A stretch of 58,801 nt of DNA. Origin: an uncultured bacterium. Lineage in GTDB: Bacteria > Patescibacteriota > Minisyncoccia > Phycocordibacterales > CAIZLB01. A program made the translations under genes and the position numbers. The notes beneath the pieces were generated by a model. That model was not told the DNA's origin. It worked only from the letters and a program-made list of their open reading frames with translations, and searched no databases. Location of the stretch: the NCBI GenBank assembly GCA_903936565.1, contig CAIZVZ010000007.1, positions 1 through 58,801 on the forward strand, given 5' to 3'. Positions 8,946 to 18,437 of this stretch are shown here, one piece after another (positions within the stretch are counted from its first letter, which is position 1; each line of letters begins with the position of its first letter).

Positions 8946-11537
8946 ATGACCATTATATCCGACCTGTTTTCGATCTCTAAAAAGCAAGTAAAAAAGTACC
9001 GAAAAATCGTTGAAATAGTTAATCAATTGGAGCCTAAAATACAAGCTCTTTCTGATGAGGGGCTTAAAGCTAAAACGCTTGAGTTTAGAGAGCAACTTAA
9101 TTCTGGTGCCTCACTTCAGGATATATTACCTGAGGCTTTTGCGGTTGTTAGGGAAGCATCTCACAGAACATTAGGACAACGCCATTATGATGTTCAGTTA
9201 ATTGGAGGAATGATATTGCACGACGGAAACATTGCAGAAATGAAAACTGGAGAAGGAAAGACTTTGATGGCAACTCTCGCTGTCTACTTAAATGCTGTAT
9301 CACAAAAAGGAGTTCATGTCGTCACAGTTAATGATTATCTTGCAAGAAGAGATGCGACATGGATGGGACAAATTTACTATGCACTTGGACTATCAACCGG
9401 AGTAGTTAATGAAGGTGAATCATATCTATACGACCCATCTGTAGTACTCGAAAACAAAGGAGAAGGGGAGGAGGAAAAATTAGAGAAAAAAGAAGATGAG
9501 GTTGGATCATTTAAGATTGTTTACGAACTCCTGCAATCTACAGATAAAAGAACAGCGTACAATGCTGATATAACTTATGGAACAAATAATCAATTCGGTT
9601 TTGATTACCTGCGCGACAATCTAGAACAAAGACCAGAAGATTTGAGACAAAGAGAATTTAATTATGCAATCGTTGACGAGGTTGACTCGATTTTAATTGA
9701 TGAATCAAGGACGCCCTTAATTATCGCTTCACCTTACGCGGACTCTGGAAATCTATACGTGACGTTTGCGGAAATTTCAAAACAATTAGAAAAGGAAACT
9801 CATTATATTGTCGATGAAAAGTTTAAAGCTATTTCCGTCACAGACGCGGGGATTGACGCTGCCGAGAAGGCGTTAGGGGTAAGTAATATATATAGTGAGG
9901 GAGGTGTGAAGTATGTCCATCACATGGAGACTGCGATTAGAGCAAAGGCGCTCTTCCATAAAGATGTGGATTATATTGTAAAGGATAATGAAGTTGTAAT
10001 TGTTGATCCCTCAACTGGAAGATTACAACCAGGTAGAAGATGGTCAGAAGGATTGCACCAGGCGATTGAAGCAAAAGAAGGGGTAGAGATAAAGAAAGAA
10101 TCAAGAACTTATGCATCAATTACATTTCAGAACTATTTTAGAATGTATCCAAAGCTCGCTGGTATGACAGGAACTGGACTAACTAGTCAGGAAGAATTCC
10201 TAAAGGTATACGGACTCGATGTTATTGAAGTTCCAACACACCGTCCAGTTGCTCGTATTGATAAAACAGACTTAATTTTTAGAACTGAGCCAGCGAAGTT
10301 TAGAGCAATCGCTAGGAAAATTAAGGAGTTAAACAAAGCGGGTCAGCCAGTCTTGGTTGGTACTGTTTCAATTGAAAAAAATCAGCTTCTATCAGACTTT
10401 TTGAAGAAAGAAGGTGTTCCTCATACATTACTTAATGCAAAACCAGAGTTTGCTGAAAGAGAAGGAGAAACTGTGGCTCAAGCAGGTAAAAAGGGTGCCG
10501 TGACGATAGCAACTAACATGGCTGGACGTGGAGTCGATATTAAATTAGGAGGCGCGCTTTGCTCTAAGGAGCAGTATGAGGAGGTAAAAGCGCTTGGAGG
10601 GCTTTATATTATTGGAACAGAAAGACATGAGGCCAGAAGAATCGACAATCAGCTAAGAGGTAGAGCTGGAAGACAGGGAGATCCTGGAGAAACTCAATTC
10701 TATGTTTCTTTTGAAGATGATTTGATGAGAATTTTTGCTAATGATTTTCTTAAAAGTGCATTGGATAAACTTGGGGTAGATGAGGATCAGCCAATCGAAA
10801 CTAGAATTGTTTCTAAACAACTTGAAATGGCTCAGAGAAAGATTGAGGGAATACACTTTGATTCAAGAAAGCACACTCTTCAATATGACGATGTTCTAAA
10901 TCAGCAACGTACAAAGGTTTACGCTAGAAGAAAAAGAATTGTTCTCGCAACCCCTGATGAGGTTGAGACAGAACTCGAAATGTTCTTGGTGGTGGCAACT
11001 GATGAGGAAAAAACTGCAATCGAAAGTCGACGTAAGCAATTTAGAGATGGAGCAATAGTAAATGGTTTTGCTGAGGCTGATGCTGATAAGCCATTTCTAT
11101 ATACTGCAAGAAACATAATGTTACAGACAATAGACCTGTTTTGGGTTGATCACTTGGAGATGATGGAATATTTGCGCTCAAGTGTATCTCTAAGATCTTA
11201 CGGTCAAAGAGATCCTCTTGTTGAGTACAAGACTGAGGGACTTAGAATGTACAAGGATATGGAAAATGCTATCGCAAATGAAGTTACAAGACTTGTGCAA
11301 TTGGTAAGTGGGGAAATCGCTGTAAATAATAATCCAATCAAGACTGTTGGTCTGAGGGCTGATAATACATTGGGAGATCAATCTGGAGGTGCGGTGGGCG
11401 GGGGAGTTTATGCTGGCGATATGTCTAACGCGGCAAACTTTGTAAAATCTAATGCGCACAATGACGATAAGGTAGGGAGAAACGACCCTTGTCCATGTGG
11501 ATCTGGTAAGAAATATAAAAAGTGTCACGGGCAATAG
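8946..11537 (+). CDS. secA: preprotein translocase ATPase SecA
   Basis: MKTGEGKTLMATL, VDEVDSILIDESRTPLIIAS, TNMAGRGVDIKLGG, C-terminal SEC-C GRNDPCPCGSGKKYKKCHG. Confidence 0.98.
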   Translation: MTIISDLFSISKKQVKKYRKIVEIVNQLEPKIQALSDEGLKAKTLEFREQLNSGASLQDILPEAFAVVREASHRTLGQRHYDVQLIGGMILHDGNIAEMKTGEGKTLMATLAVYLNAVSQKGVHVVTVNDYLARRDATWMGQIYYALGLSTGVVNEGESYLYDPSVVLENKGEGEEEKLEKKEDEVGSFKIVYELLQSTDKRTAYNADITYGTNNQFGFDYLRDNLEQRPEDLRQREFNYAIVDEVDSILIDESRTPLIIASPYADSGNLYVTFAEISKQLEKETHYIVDEKFKAISVTDAGIDAAEKALGVSNIYSEGGVKYVHHMETAIRAKALFHKDVDYIVKDNEVVIVDPSTGRLQPGRRWSEGLHQAIEAKEGVEIKKESRTYASITFQNYFRMYPKLAGMTGTGLTSQEEFLKVYGLDVIEVPTHRPVARIDKTDLIFRTEPAKFRAIARKIKELNKAGQPVLVGTVSIEKNQLLSDFLKKEGVPHTLLNAKPEFAEREGETVAQAGKKGAVTIATNMAGRGVDIKLGGALCSKEQYEEVKALGGLYIIGTERHEARRIDNQLRGRAGRQGDPGETQFYVSFEDDLMRIFANDFLKSALDKLGVDEDQPIETRIVSKQLEMAQRKIEGIHFDSRKHTLQYDDVLNQQRTKVYARRKRIVLATPDEVETELEMFLVVATDEEKTAIESRRKQFRDGAIVNGFAEADADKPFLYTARNIMLQTIDLFWVDHLEMMEYLRSSVSLRSYGQRDPLVEYKTEGLRMYKDMENAIANEVTRLVQLVSGEIAVNNNPIKTVGLRADNTLGDQSGGAVGGGVYAGDMSNAANFVKSNAHNDDKVGRNDPCPCGSGKKYKKCHGQ

Positions 11538-11608
11538 AGTTGGTGCAATATGTAATGTTTGTTTTGAAGCCGAGGATATTGCAGTAATTTGTGCTATAAT
11601 ACCCGTCT

Positions 11609-12061
11609 ATGTCAAAATCAACAATATCATTTTTGGTGTTTATAATTTTAGTCGTTGTAATTTTTATTAGTGCATCAGTTTTTTCAAATCTTGGTAAAAG
11701 TGATGCTCCTGTAGTTGTGAATCCAGTTAGTACTTCTACCCCTGTAAGTGGAACAAGTGCAGTACCAACCTCAGCTTCGACAGCTGTTGGTGTAGTTAAA
11801 ACGGATACAACAGTAAATGCACCGGCTGGAATAACTATGGCTGAAGTGCAAAAGCATAACGCAGGATCAAGTTGTTGGACAGCTGTTAATGGTGGAGTCT
11901 ATGATTTGACAAGCTTTACTTCTAAGCATCCAGGTGGATCGAGTGCTATTTTAAGTCTATGTGGAATTGACGGTACATCCGCTTTTATGGATCAACACGG
12001 TAATCAAAAGCGTCCAAATAATGAATTAACTGGCCTTAAAATAGGGGATTTAGTAAAATAA
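11609..12061 (+). CDS. membrane-anchored cytochrome b5-like heme-binding domain protein
   Basis: N-terminal TM, Ser/Thr/Pro linker, YDLTSFTSKHPGGSSAILSLCG...AFMDQHG. Confidence 0.8.
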   Translation: MSKSTISFLVFIILVVVIFISASVFSNLGKSDAPVVVNPVSTSTPVSGTSAVPTSASTAVGVVKTDTTVNAPAGITMAEVQKHNAGSSCWTAVNGGVYDLTSFTSKHPGGSSAILSLCGIDGTSAFMDQHGNQKRPNNELTGLKIGDLVK

Positions 12062-12076
12062 TATAATCTTATTAAA

Positions 12077-12502
12077 ATGAACAAATACTCTGCAACTGTT
12101 TTAAGAATTGGTATCGCTCTTGTTTTTTTATGGTTTGGAACACAGCAGATAATTGATCCGAGTGTGTGGACATCATATATTCCTGAGGGGGTTGTGGACA
12201 TATTCTCATTAAGTGCATTGAAACTAGTATATTTAAATGGACTTTTTGAAATAATCTTTGCATCAGCGTTACTTCTCGGTTATTTCACAAGATTCTCTGC
12301 ATTACTTTTAGCATTACACATGCTTGATATTACATGTATTGTCGGATTCGACGCTGTCGGAGTTAGGGATTTTGGATTGGCAATTGCAACAGTTGCAATA
12401 TTTATGCATGGAGTAGATAAGTTCTCACTAGACTATTTTTCTAAAGACACATTGGAGAGAATAGAATACAGAGAAAGTGTTAATAAGGTTAAGACGAGTT
12501 AG
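12077..12502 (+). CDS. DoxX-like membrane protein
   Basis: LRIGIALVFLWFGTQQIIDP...LNGLFEIIFASALLLGYFTRFSALLLALHMLDI. Confidence 0.65.
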   Translation: MNKYSATVLRIGIALVFLWFGTQQIIDPSVWTSYIPEGVVDIFSLSALKLVYLNGLFEIIFASALLLGYFTRFSALLLALHMLDITCIVGFDAVGVRDFGLAIATVAIFMHGVDKFSLDYFSKDTLERIEYRESVNKVKTS

Positions 12503-12570
12503 TTACCAGTATTTTTTATTTTTCTTACGATAGAAGACTAAAAATATCTTTTGCTGTATAATTATTGTAT

Positions 12571-13626
12571 ATGAGTAAAATAAACAACAAATCACAAATA
12601 TTTTTTGGGGTGGCGCTCGCCATTGTTTTTGTGTTGTCCGTTTTGGTCCTCTCTCCATTTCTAACCACACTTGCGCTTGCTGTTATTATCGCAGTACTAC
12701 TTAATCCAGTCTACAAAAGTATCGCAAGGTTTTTCTTTAAAAATAAAACGATTGGGGCACTGGTGACCATCTTATTATCTGGAATACTGATATTTGTTCC
12801 AATATATTTTCTTTCTGCTCAACTGTTTGTTGAGGCCCAAAATTCATATAATTCCCTTGGTATTTCAAGTGCAACCAGTATTCATAATTTAAATCACACT
12901 ATTAATTCTAGTCTTAAGACAATAATTCCAAATGTTGATGTTCATCTTGAAACATATCTCGGGGACTTGTATTCGTGGGTAATTTCCAATCTCGGGGCAT
13001 TCTTCTCAGGAACATTTGATGTGTTCCTTAAAACTCTGATTGTGTTGATTTCGTTATTCTTCCTATTAAAAGATGGAGAGTCTATACACAAGAGTATTAG
13101 AGACATGATTCCCATTTCGGGCGAGTCCTATGATTATCTGGTTAAGTCCACTAAGACTATTATTAATTCTGTGGTATTCGGTTCAATATTTGTCGCTGTA
13201 CTTCAGGGCGTAATCTCGGGAATTGGATTCTCAATTTTCGGTATACCAAACGCGGCGTTGTGGGGGACTGTAGCAACAGCAGCAGCTTTTGTGCCTGGTT
13301 TTGGGACGGGTGCATTGTTCATCCCAATGATGATTTATGCTTTTCTTTACGGATCGATATTTCAGGTTATTGGATTATTGTTGTGGGCAATGGTGTTTAT
13401 AAATGCCATAGAGACATTTTTGAGACCTATGATTATACATAAATCAGTTAATATACACCCTCTATTCATATTGTTTTCAATCCTTGGAGGAATCAGTTTA
13501 TTCGGTCCGGTTGGTTCAGTTCTGGGGCCATTGATTTTAGGTCTATTATTTGCGATGATAAGAGTCTACAAAATGAAGGAGATCTCAATTACTAAAGAAG
13601 GTGAAGGTAAGGCTAATAGGGCGTAG
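12571..13626 (+). CDS. AI-2E family transporter-like membrane protein
   Basis: Hydrophobic; FLLKDGESIHKSIRDMIP...GIPNAALWGTVATAAAFVPGFGTGALFIP; TATAAT at 12557-12562. Confidence 0.85.
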   Translation: MSKINNKSQIFFGVALAIVFVLSVLVLSPFLTTLALAVIIAVLLNPVYKSIARFFFKNKTIGALVTILLSGILIFVPIYFLSAQLFVEAQNSYNSLGISSATSIHNLNHTINSSLKTIIPNVDVHLETYLGDLYSWVISNLGAFFSGTFDVFLKTLIVLISLFFLLKDGESIHKSIRDMIPISGESYDYLVKSTKTIINSVVFGSIFVAVLQGVISGIGFSIFGIPNAALWGTVATAAAFVPGFGTGALFIPMMIYAFLYGSIFQVIGLLLWAMVFINAIETFLRPMIIHKSVNIHPLFILFSILGGISLFGPVGSVLGPLILGLLFAMIRVYKMKEISITKEGEGKANRA

Positions 13627-13648
13627 TGGCAAGATAAAAGATTTTCAA

Positions 13649-13684
13649 GTGTAAAAACGCGTCGAAATCAGCTGGTTTTGACGA
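13649..13684. repeat. dispersed intergenic hairpin family, copy 1
   Basis: gtgtaaaaacgcgtcgaaatcagctggttttgacga; resembles 26700-26737 and 27741-27779. Confidence 0.55.
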
Positions 13685-13720
13685 GGGTGAAGGAAAAATA
13701 AAGAAAGTTAAAAAATAAAT

Positions 13721-14821
13721 ATGAAGAAAACATTCAATAATATAAAAAAAACAATAATACACAAAACAAAAGAAATAGTTAACTTGGAAACTGGCAAAGC
13801 TGGTGGAAAGGAAGCTGGTCATGTTTTGCTTGTGACGCACGGATCAAACTTTCATCCTGATGATGTCTTTGCAACCGCTACAGCACTTTTGTATTATGGA
13901 GTCGACAAGACGGGGCTTGGTAAATTTCTTCATGGATATAATGAAATAACAGAAAAGCACAGTGGTGAGTTTGTAAGAGTTGTTCGAACATTAGATAGAA
14001 AAGTGATGGATAAGGCAACTGTTTTAATGGACATTGGAATGGAATACGATGAGAAGTTAAATAGATTTGACCACCATCAAGAAGGTGGTGCTGGAAAGAG
14101 AGACGAAGGAACTCCATATGCTTCATTTGGTTTAGTTTGGAAAAAGTTCGGTAAGAAGATTGTCGGCAATGTGGAGGTTGCAGAGTATGTAGATAAAATG
14201 TTGGTTAAGCAAATTGATGCAATGGACAACGGAATTGAAATTGCACAAAGTCTTTTTTCTGATGGTGCAAAGCCGCTTTTGTTTGAGGAATTGATAAAAT
14301 TAGATTGTGATCTCGTATATAGTCTGGGACTCAGTCCGCAGGAGATGAGTAAGGTTTTTGATAAGACGTTCTTTAAATTAATTCCAATTGCGCAGAAAAT
14401 GATTATTTTAACAGCACTCAAGGGATTTGCACTTATTGATGCAAGTAAGAAACTTGATCAATTGTACAATAAGATGACGGATAAGAGGGTAATTATAATG
14501 GAGAAAAAGTTACCATTTAGATTAGCTGGTTACAAGGAAATATTATTTTCAGTTTATCCATCAACTAGGGGTGGATGGAATGCACAGGTAGTTCAAATCA
14601 CTGAAGGGCTCTATGATTCCAGAACTCACTTTCCACAAGCTTGGGGAGGTAAAACTCCAGAGGAGTTACAAAAGATAACCGGTGTACCTGATGCAGAATT
14701 TTGTCATATAGGTAGATGGTTGGCTGGTGCTGGTAGTAAAGAGGGAGTACTTAAGATGGTCCAATTAGCACTAAAGGAGATAGAAGAAGGGAGAGTGCCT
14801 GTCAAAATGACACTTAGCTAA
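13721..14821 (+). CDS. MYG1/UPF0160 family protein
   Basis: VTHGSNFHPDDVFATATALLYY, RFDHHQEGGAGKRDEGTPYASFGLVWKKFG, HFPQAWGGKT. Confidence 0.88.
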   Translation: MKKTFNNIKKTIIHKTKEIVNLETGKAGGKEAGHVLLVTHGSNFHPDDVFATATALLYYGVDKTGLGKFLHGYNEITEKHSGEFVRVVRTLDRKVMDKATVLMDIGMEYDEKLNRFDHHQEGGAGKRDEGTPYASFGLVWKKFGKKIVGNVEVAEYVDKMLVKQIDAMDNGIEIAQSLFSDGAKPLLFEELIKLDCDLVYSLGLSPQEMSKVFDKTFFKLIPIAQKMIILTALKGFALIDASKKLDQLYNKMTDKRVIIMEKKLPFRLAGYKEILFSVYPSTRGGWNAQVVQITEGLYDSRTHFPQAWGGKTPEELQKITGVPDAEFCHIGRWLAGAGSKEGVLKMVQLALKEIEEGRVPVKMTLS

Positions 14822-14954
14822 TATACTGGATTAAATTCAACAATAAGGCTCTGGGTGTGCTAAAATTCCGTGAAATGATGGAATATTAGCTATTCTGTGG
14901 TAGGATTACCAATAATAAGTAACGATTAGCTAATTTAAAACAAATACAATATAT

Positions 14955-15971
14955 ATGGCATTTATAGATGAAATGACAATTAGGATTAAGGCTGGAAATG
15001 GAGGAGATGGTGTTGTTAGGTGGCTGCATGAAAAATTCAAGGAATTCGGCGGTCCTTCTGGTGGAAACGGAGGAAAGGGTGGGCACGTCTTTGCAAAGGC
15101 TGTTCGCGATACATGGTTGCTATCTCGTTATCGTCACACAAAAGAATTCGTTGCTCAAAATGGACAGCATGGAGGTGGTAGAAGTATGCATGGAGCAAAT
15201 GGAGAGGACTTATTTATTGAAGTCCCAGTTGGAACAATTTTAACAAACCTAGAAACTGGTGAGGTCTTTAGATTAGATCAAGAAGGACAAGAGACGATGA
15301 TTCTAAAAGGAGGGAATGGGGGTCTTGGAAACGAAAATTTTAAATCATCAACTAATCAAACTCCAGAGGAGCACACTTTAGGAAAAGCGGGGGAGGAAGG
15401 TAACTTTCATATTGAAGTTGAAATTATTGCAAGCGCTGGACTTATTGGACTTCCTAATGCAGGTAAGTCATCGCTCTTAAATGCATTAACTAGAGCGGAA
15501 GCAAAAGTTGGAGCATATCAATTCACAACACTTGAACCAAATCTTGGAGATTTGTATGGTCATATTCTTGCAGATATTCCAGGCCTTATTGAAGGAGCGG
15601 GAGAGGGGAAGGGTCTTGGTCATAAATTCCTAAGACATGTGAAGAGAACCAAGATGTTGCTTCACTGTATTTCTATTGAAAATGAGATTGAATCAACGGG
15701 TGGAAAAGAGGGCGGAATAGAAGAAGTCTATAACACCATAAGGGCCGAGCTTGAAACTTTTGACGATGAGCTTGCAAGCAAAGAGGAGATAATACTATTT
15801 ACAAAATCAGACTTGCTAGAGCCGGGGGAGGCAAAGAAGATTGCAGATAAATTTATGAAAGCAAGATTTGGCAAATCATCTGGAGCGGACAAAAAATACT
15901 TTGTCATTTCAGTATACGATGTGGATGCGACAAAGAATCTTTCAGATGAGTTGGTGAAGATTTTGGGATAG
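14955..15971 (+). CDS. obgE: GTPase Obg
   Basis: Gly-rich Obg domain, GLPNAGKSSLLNALTRA, ADIPGLIEGAGEGKGLGHKFLRHVKRT. Confidence 0.95.
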   Translation: MAFIDEMTIRIKAGNGGDGVVRWLHEKFKEFGGPSGGNGGKGGHVFAKAVRDTWLLSRYRHTKEFVAQNGQHGGGRSMHGANGEDLFIEVPVGTILTNLETGEVFRLDQEGQETMILKGGNGGLGNENFKSSTNQTPEEHTLGKAGEEGNFHIEVEIIASAGLIGLPNAGKSSLLNALTRAEAKVGAYQFTTLEPNLGDLYGHILADIPGLIEGAGEGKGLGHKFLRHVKRTKMLLHCISIENEIESTGGKEGGIEEVYNTIRAELETFDDELASKEEIILFTKSDLLEPGEAKKIADKFMKARFGKSSGADKKYFVISVYDVDATKNLSDELVKILG

Positions 15972-15993
15972 ATGAGCCCTATGGCGAGCCCGA

Positions 15994-16091
15994 GGCGATT
16001 CTGCTGAATCGTCTGCTGAATCGTCCAAACGACGAGCCCTGTGGCGATTCTGCTGAATCGTCTAGTGAATCGTCCAAACGACGATTCTGGT
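15994..16091. repeat. 49-bp tandem repeat x2 made of short inverted repeats
   Basis: GGCGATTCTGCTGAATCGTCTGCTGAATCGTCCAAACGACGAGCCCTGT then GGCGATTCTGCTGAATCGTCTAGTGAATCGTCCAAACGACGATTCTGGT. Confidence 0.85.
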
Positions 16092-16147
16092 GAATCGCCT
16101 ACTGGATGTCGGTTGTCAAACTCCTATATTTATACTATCTTATATCT

Positions 16148-17749
16148 ATGACATCAACAGACTTAAAGACTGGGGACGCGGAAAACGCATCGGCAATATT
16201 GCCTGAAAACACCTATATTTCTCCTACAACAGGTAAAACCTATTACCCTGTAATTGGTCTTGAAATTCATGCGGAACTTAGGACTAATTCTAAAATGTTT
16301 TGTTCTTGTAGGAATAACACGGATGAAGAAAATCCTAATGTTAACATTTGTGCAATTTGTATGGGTCACCCTGGAACACTTCCTGTTATAAACAAAGAGG
16401 CAGTTAAGCATGTAATAAAAGTAGGAACTGCAATCGGTGCAAATATCGCCGACTATACAGAGTGGGATCGTAAAAACTATTTCTATCCAGATATTCCAAA
16501 AGGATATCAGATTTCTCAGTACGCATTCCCACTAATTAAAGGGGGTGTAATTAATGTTGATATTGGAGGTGGTAAGACACTATATCCAGTTGAAATTACA
16601 AGAATTCACCTTGAGGAAGATACTGCAAGTTCAAGTCATACTAAAGGTGACTTTAGTCTAGTTGATTTTAACAGAGCTGGTGTTCCTTTGATGGAGCTAG
16701 TAACTGAGCCTGTAATTCACAGCGCAAAAGTTGCTGGTGCATTTGCAAGAGAGCTTCAGTTGCTACTTAGATATTTAAATGCAGGTCACGCTAATATGGA
16801 AAAAGGGGAGATGAGAGTTGAGGTAAATATTTCCGTTTCAGAAACACCAGGAGTCTTTGGTACAAAAGTTGAAGTTAAAAATCTAAACTCATTTAGATCT
16901 GTTGAGCGTTCAATTGAATTTGAAATAAAGCGTCATGTTGATGTAATTGAAGAAGGAGGAAAGATTGTTCAGGAAACTAGAGGGTTTGACGAGACAACGG
17001 GTAAGACTTTTTCACAACGCGCAAAAGAAAACTCAAATGACTATAGATATTTCCCAGACCCAGACCTTCCAAAGATTTTTATATCTGAAATTCCAGAACT
17101 TACCCCTGATAAAATAAAAGCAGAAATCCCTGAGCTTCCTTGGGAGAAGCGAGCTAGATATAAGAAGGAGTATGGCATGAAGGATGAAGACGCTGAGATG
17201 TTTGTGCAGAATGATGTTTTCAGAGGCTTCTTCGATTCATTTGTTAGCGCTGAAAATTCAAGTGATACTTCTGTTGCCCCCACTCATTCTCCAGAAAAAA
17301 TTAAATTGGGAATCAACTACATTACATCAGACATTGCCGGCTTGGTTAAAAACACATCAGGTACAAATATTCAAATTTCAGTTCCATATTTTATTGAAAT
17401 GATTGAAATGATTGATAAGGGGGAGTTGTCTTCTCGTGCGGCTAAAGATATTTTAATGAAATATTGGGGGGAGAAATTGACTGATGGAACTTTTGTAAGT
17501 AATACAAAGGAGGAAACTCGATCTCCAAAACAAATTGCGGAGGAGGAGGGTTTAATTCAGAAGAACGATCCTGAAGCTCTTAAGAAAATGATTCAAGAAA
17601 TCATAGATGCAAATGCTGGGGTGGTAGCAGAATATAAAGCTGGAAAAGAGGCGTCTCTGCAATTTCTATTGGGACAAGTAATGAAGGTAAGTAAGGGGGC
17701 GGTGAATCCGGGTTTGGCCAAGGAAACACTCATGGAGATGCTTAAATAA
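16148..17749 (+). CDS. gatB: aspartyl/glutamyl-tRNA(Asn/Gln) amidotransferase subunit B
   Basis: YPVIGLEIHAELRTNSKMFCSCRN, GHPGTLPVIN, YQISQYAFPL, EVKNLNSFRSVERSIEFE; start refined from 16106. Confidence 0.95.
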   Translation: MTSTDLKTGDAENASAILPENTYISPTTGKTYYPVIGLEIHAELRTNSKMFCSCRNNTDEENPNVNICAICMGHPGTLPVINKEAVKHVIKVGTAIGANIADYTEWDRKNYFYPDIPKGYQISQYAFPLIKGGVINVDIGGGKTLYPVEITRIHLEEDTASSSHTKGDFSLVDFNRAGVPLMELVTEPVIHSAKVAGAFARELQLLLRYLNAGHANMEKGEMRVEVNISVSETPGVFGTKVEVKNLNSFRSVERSIEFEIKRHVDVIEEGGKIVQETRGFDETTGKTFSQRAKENSNDYRYFPDPDLPKIFISEIPELTPDKIKAEIPELPWEKRARYKKEYGMKDEDAEMFVQNDVFRGFFDSFVSAENSSDTSVAPTHSPEKIKLGINYITSDIAGLVKNTSGTNIQISVPYFIEMIEMIDKGELSSRAAKDILMKYWGEKLTDGTFVSNTKEETRSPKQIAEEEGLIQKNDPEALKKMIQEIIDANAGVVAEYKAGKEASLQFLLGQVMKVSKGAVNPGLAKETLMEMLK

Positions 17750-17814
17750 AAACTTTAGGAATTCTTTACAAAACTTTCATAAGGACATTAGGGTAGTTTT
17801 GCTAAACTGCCTCG

Positions 17815-18204
17815 ATGTTAAAAAGATTTCTAGAGTGGATACATACAAAAAGTAAAATAGACGGAAAAGAAAGAAAAATAAACTCAATACTGGAAGGGGG
17901 AGTATATTGGTGTTCTTTGGGTGAAAATATTGGTGATGAAGAAAACGGTAAGGGAGATATTTTCCGCCGGCCCGTTTTGATATTTAAAAAGTTCAACAAC
18001 AACATATTTTGGGGGATACCTATGAGTACAAAGAATAAAGAAAATAAATATTATGTTAAGGTCTTACTTAAGGACGTGGAGCAATCAGCAATGATTTCTC
18101 AACTTAGGATTCTAGACACTAAAAGACTTGATACCTATATCGGATACATATCAAAACCTGATTTTATAAGAATACAAAACGCCGTAAGAAATCTTATAAA
18201 ATAA
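17815..18204 (+). CDS. PemK/MazF-like toxin family protein, copy 1
   Basis: GGVYWCSLGENIGDEENGKGDIFRRPVLIFKKFNNNIFWGIPMSTK; paralogue of 33723..34121. Confidence 0.75.
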   Translation: MLKRFLEWIHTKSKIDGKERKINSILEGGVYWCSLGENIGDEENGKGDIFRRPVLIFKKFNNNIFWGIPMSTKNKENKYYVKVLLKDVEQSAMISQLRILDTKRLDTYIGYISKPDFIRIQNAVRNLIK

Positions 18205-18210
18205 ACAACC

Positions 18211-18305
18211 GTTAAGCCCGAGCTCTTTTGGAACTCGGGCGTTTGGGACAACCCATTTGTGGATATATAATATCAAACACTGAATTCTTGTCAAATCTCG
18301 TTTTC
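18211..18305 (+). other. conserved structured 3' element, copy 1
   Basis: CGTTAAGCCCGAGCTCTTTTGGAACTCGGGCGTTTGGGACAACCCATTTGT...; matches 34116-34212. Confidence 0.7.
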
Positions 18306-18437
18306 TTATCGTCAACCTTTTGTAAAATAGACTTAAAACCTCGGAATGATATAATAGAACCAAGTTACTATTAATTATATAAAAACACCCAGTGTGGGCC
18401 AACAAAGATAAAAGCCCAGATTGGCATTCATAAAAAT

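Noticed and set aside
11190-11534. 114-aa antisense ORF opposite the secA 3' end
   Set aside because: Opposite the conserved SecA C-terminus; no independent support.
15994-16091. CRISPR-like array
   Set aside because: Only two 49-bp units, directly abutting with no spacers and no cas genes nearby.
18211-18260. Integron attC-like site (GTTAAGC matches GTTRRRY)
   Set aside because: attC needs RYYYAAC first and GTTRRRY last around the palindrome; here GTTAAGC precedes the hairpin and no matching inverse core lies in the right order.
18250-18265. Third DnaA box (TGTGGATAT, reverse of TTATCCACA with one mismatch)
   Set aside because: One mismatch, not in the 24-nt palindrome context, and not conserved in the paralogous element at 34160.
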